Shown in pieces: positions 6,724 to 8,930 of a DNA stretch of 8,930 nucleotides. The position numbers and the translations under genes were made by a program. Every line of letters starts with the position of its first letter. Position 1 is the stretch's first letter. The DNA comes from Methylovirgula sp. (lineage in GTDB: Bacteria > Pseudomonadota > Alphaproteobacteria > Rhizobiales > Beijerinckiaceae). The notes below the pieces were generated by a model. The model saw only the letters and a list, made by a program, of their open reading frames with translations. It was not told the origin of the DNA and ran no database searches. The stretch is from NCBI GenBank assembly GCA_025356505.1, contig JANXSV010000037.1:1-8930 (forward strand), given 5' to 3'.

Positions 6724-7720
6724 ACAGTGCGGTAAAGATCGGGGGTAATACCCCGCCAAGCTCATCATCAATATAATTCTGGATGATGGCGTCAAAGCTC
6801 TCATCGCCCTTGAAGCCGAGGGCAAGCGCCCGCTGCGGCTTGAACCCTTCCGGCCAGCCCGCGACGATTTTAGCGATGCCCGCATCAGGCTCAGATTCGA
6901 TGAGCGCCACCGCCGCATCGCCCGCCTTGCGGCGCAGTGCCTCAATCTGCTCCTCCACACTGACGCAAAGTCCGGGCAAACTCAGCGCCCGTGAGGCTCC
7001 AAGTTTCGCAAGGTCAAGCGCTGCCGCGTGGAGCAGAAAGCCGATGGCCGCGCGCGGCGAGGCGTGCCAGTGGCGCACAGATGTGGACACAGGCAAAATT
7101 GCTGTTTTCCCGGCAAGCGGCTCGCGAATGATGCCGGAGAAAAACCCGGAAGCGGCTTTGTTTGGCAGCCCGGGCCGCACACAAATGGTCGGCAGGCGCA
7201 GCGCGATGCCATCGACAAAGCCTCTGCGGGAATAATCGGAAACCAGCAATTCGCCGATGGCCTTCTGTGTGCCGTAGGAAGTGAGCGGCGTGGTTGCGTA
7301 AGTGTCTTCAATGAGGGCTGGAAATGGCGCGCCAAACACCGCAATGGATGACGTGAATATCAACTTCGGGCAGTAAGGCGCGCCAATGCGCCGGATCGCC
7401 TCAAGGCAATAGGTGGTGGCATTGAGATTGATGGCATAGCCTTTTTCAAAATCGGCCTCGGCTTCGCCGGAGACAATTGCGGCAAGATGAAAGATCACAT
7501 TTGGCCTGCGACCAATAAGCTTGTTGACCTGGCTCACGTCAGAAATATCGACAGCGTCGCACTGGACCTGCACGGCCGCAGCTACAGGCATAACCGGAGG
7601 CACGACGTCGGCAAGGTCGAGCTGGTGAATTGGCGCTCCGCCCAGATGGCCGTCTTTCAAAAGGGCCGTCGTCAGCTTGCGCCCGATCATGCCAGCCGCA
7701 CCGAGAATTAAAATGCGCAT
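6722..7720 (-). CDS. denD: D-erythronate dehydrogenase DenD-type NAD-dependent epimerase/dehydrogenase
   Basis: Extended SDR (NAD-dependent epimerase/dehydratase family) of 332 residues. It starts with the NAD-binding GAAGMIG (7-13), followed by HLAAIVSGEAEADFEKGY (78-95), a segment typical of DenD proteins. The catalytic residues are Ser125 in FTSSIAVFG, Tyr149 and Lys153 in YGTQK. The C-terminal half has RHWHASPRAAIGFLLHAA (216-233) and SVEEQIEALRRKAG (254-267), also as in DenD. DenD oxidises D-erythronate to 2-oxo-tetronate, which OtnI, OtnK and OtnC then convert to dihydroxyacetone phosphate; none of these is visible here. Start 7720 follows AGGA (7727-7730, minus strand), which overlaps the upstream SDR stop, so translation is probably coupled. 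A different tetronate or sugar-acid substrate is possible. Confidence 0.82.
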   Translation of the reverse strand: MRILILGAAGMIGRKLTTALLKDGHLGGAPIHQLDLADVVPPVMPVAAAVQVQCDAVDISDVSQVNKLIGRRPNVIFHLAAIVSGEAEADFEKGYAINLNATTYCLEAIRRIGAPYCPKLIFTSSIAVFGAPFPALIEDTYATTPLTSYGTQKAIGELLVSDYSRRGFVDGIALRLPTICVRPGLPNKAASGFFSGIIREPLAGKTAILPVSTSVRHWHASPRAAIGFLLHAAALDLAKLGASRALSLPGLCVSVEEQIEALRRKAGDAAVALIESEPDAGIAKIVAGWPEGFKPQRALALGFKGDESFDAIIQNYIDDELGGVLPPIFTAL

Positions 7721-7729
7721 CGAAAAATC

Positions 7730-8476
7730 CTAGAGTGAGAAGCCGCCGTCAATGAGGTGGATTGTGCCCGTGGTATAGGTGCTTTCGTCCGAAGCCAGAT
7801 AGACGGCGAGAGCGGCGATTTCTTCGGCTTTGCCAAGACGGCCAATGGCCTGGCGGTCGACAAAGGCTTGCCGCACGGCCTGCTCGCTCTGTCCGGTTTG
7901 CGCAGCGAGGGTTGCGATCCGGGCGTCAAGCGAGGGGCTCTCGATGGTGCCGGGGCAGATTGCATTGCAGCGGATGCCGCGTTTGATGAAATCCGCCGCC
8001 ACGGCCTTTGAAAGCCCGATCACCGCCGCTTTGCTGGCCCCATAAGCGTAGCGGTTTGGAATTCCGCGCACCGAAGACGCGCCGGACGCGATATTGATGA
8101 TTGAACCGCTGCCTCTTGCCAACATGCCGGGCAAAAAGGCTTTGATAGTGCGGTGCATCGCTTTGACATTCAGATCGAACGAAAAATCCCAGTCCTCGTC
8201 GGAACATTCGAGAACCGTGCCGTGATGAACAAATCCGGCGCAGTTGAACAGAATATCAATCGGGCCGACCTCCGCCGCCAAAGTGCGCACTGCGGCGCTG
8301 GAACGAACATCCAGCGCATAGCAGGCCACGCCTTGCAATTCCGCTAGAGACTTTTCATTTAAGTCTGTGGCGATCACCTCCGCGCCTTCGTGCAAAAAGG
8401 CTTTCGCGGTGGCAAGGCCAATGCCCGCACCTGCGGCGGTCAGGAATGCTGTCTTGCCAATAAGACGTCCGCTCAT
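7730..8476 (-). CDS. Classical SDR dehydrogenase (sugar-acid or hydroxybutyrate type)
   Basis: A complete 248-residue classical short-chain dehydrogenase. It has the cofactor motif TAAGAGIG (13-20), Asp38 in IATDLNE after the second strand (NAD rather than NADP), NCAG (78-81), Asn103, Ser131, and Tyr145-Lys149 in YGASK. The stretches CAGFVHHGT, DWDFSFDLNVKAM and GIRCNAICPGTIESPSL place it in the group containing human BDH2/DHRS6 (3-hydroxybutyrate dehydrogenase type 2) and Xanthomonas 2-keto-3-deoxy-L-fuconate dehydrogenase. Next to denD, a sugar-acid substrate is the better guess (inference). Its ATG overlaps the TGA of the upstream acetyltransferase as ATGA (8473-8476), with a GGAAAAGG-type ribosome-binding site inside that gene; denD starts 9 bases after its stop. 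The three genes therefore form one operon. Confidence 0.9.
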   Translation of the reverse strand: MSGRLIGKTAFLTAAGAGIGLATAKAFLHEGAEVIATDLNEKSLAELQGVACYALDVRSSAAVRTLAAEVGPIDILFNCAGFVHHGTVLECSDEDWDFSFDLNVKAMHRTIKAFLPGMLARGSGSIINIASGASSVRGIPNRYAYGASKAAVIGLSKAVAADFIKRGIRCNAICPGTIESPSLDARIATLAAQTGQSEQAVRQAFVDRQAIGRLGKAEEIAALAVYLASDESTYTTGTIHLIDGGFSL

Positions 8477-8930
8477 GAATTTGCCTTTTCCGTTGCTTGG
8501 ATCATCAGGGTCGCGAGGGCGATTTTCTGCTTGCCCTGCGCGTCAAAATTATCGGGAGACAACCATGTCTCAAAGGCCGCACGGCGGCTGGGCCATTCCG
8601 AATCGAGCATGGAAAACCAAGCCGTATCGCGATTATGGCCTTTGACGATCAAATGCTGGCGGAATGTGCCCTCATAGGTGAAACCGAAACGAACCGCAGC
8701 GCGCTTTGAGGGCTCATTGAGTGCATTGCACTTCCACTCGTAACGGCGATAGCCGAGCTCGAAGGCGTGTTTTGCCATCAGATACATGACTTCCGTCGCG
8801 CCCGGAGTTTTCTGAAGCGAAGGCGCGTAGATGATATTGCCCACTTCAATCACACGATTAACCGTGTCGATGCGCATAAACGTCGCCTGCCCGCAAGGGT
8901 GCTGCGTCTTGGTGTCGATGATGGCGAAAA
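8473..8930 (-). CDS. GNAT-family N-acetyltransferase, RimJ/RimL type (5' end outside window)
   Basis: C-terminal 151 codons of a GNAT acetyltransferase; the frame stays open to the right edge, so the start is not visible. The Met codon at 8877 is internal: the 17 upstream codons (FAIIDTKTQHPCGQATF) encode the expected beta strands leading into RIDTVNRVIEVGNIIY. The acetyl-CoA-binding region is SLQKTPGATEVMYLM, a variant of the RimJ/L Q-x-x-G-x-A/G loop. Further on are YRRYEWKCNALNEPSKRAAVRFGFTYEGTFRQH and a GHNRDTAWFSMLDSEW segment, both characteristic of a widespread bacterial subfamily of unassigned substrate (typical length about 200-230). It may acetylate a small molecule or a protein N-terminus. 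It is the promoter-proximal visible member of the operon with the SDR and denD, although the operon may begin further right. Confidence 0.88.
   Translation of the reverse strand, partial: FAIIDTKTQHPCGQATFMRIDTVNRVIEVGNIIYAPSLQKTPGATEVMYLMAKHAFELGYRRYEWKCNALNEPSKRAAVRFGFTYEGTFRQHLIVKGHNRDTAWFSMLDSEWPSRRAAFETWLSPDNFDAQGKQKIALATLMIQATEKANS

Noticed and set aside
1..8930. Possible mobile element, phage, defence system, CRISPR, tRNA or riboswitch
   Set aside because: No transposase, integrase, toxin-antitoxin, nuclease or helicase gene, no spaced direct repeats and no recognisable RNA fold was found; all genes are full metabolic or envelope families with tight spacing.

Overview
The window looks like ordinary chromosomal DNA of an alphaproteobacterium, probably Hyphomicrobiales (inference). 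The grounds are moderately high GC, long spurious antisense reading frames typical of such DNA, and protein families common in that group: PrpE-type propionyl-CoA synthetase, an alphaproteobacterial-style GT87 membrane protein, an AprI/Inh (Omp19-like) periplasmic protein and DenD. There is no rRNA, tRNA, insertion sequence, phage gene or CRISPR array. Coding density is high: the longest stretch without a gene is about 175 bases (1743-1917).

Layout. (1) 1-1742, minus strand: prpE, cut by the left edge and missing the C-terminal catalytic-lysine segment. (2) 1743-1917: divergent intergenic region with a perfect 8-bp dyad just upstream of prpE. (3) 1918-6704, plus strand, four genes with short gaps (53-74 bases): a polytopic GT87 glycosyltransferase, an AMP-forming acyl-CoA synthetase (DmdB-like/medium-chain type), a D-2-hydroxyacid dehydrogenase (glyoxylate/hydroxypyruvate reductase type), and a secreted protein with two AprI/Inh-like domains. 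(4) 6704-6723: a small hairpin at the convergent junction. (5) 6722-8930, minus strand: a tight operon transcribed right to left, GNAT acetyltransferase (5' end outside the window), an SDR dehydrogenase, then a DenD-type D-erythronate dehydrogenase. The first pair overlaps by 4 bases and the second is separated by 9.

How the genes fit together. Two ANL-superfamily ligases (PrpE and the plus-strand synthetase) activate short or medium carboxylic acids to CoA thioesters on either side of the divergent region. The hydroxyacid dehydrogenase and the DenD/SDR pair are NAD(P)-dependent enzymes acting on 2-hydroxyacids or sugar acids. A theme of small organic acid catabolism is plausible, but the four plus-strand genes need not form one pathway. 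I see no convincing new defence, mobile or signalling system. The points most worth a second look are the tandem Inh-domain secreted protein, the GNAT-SDR-DenD operon, and the two dyads upstream of metabolic genes.
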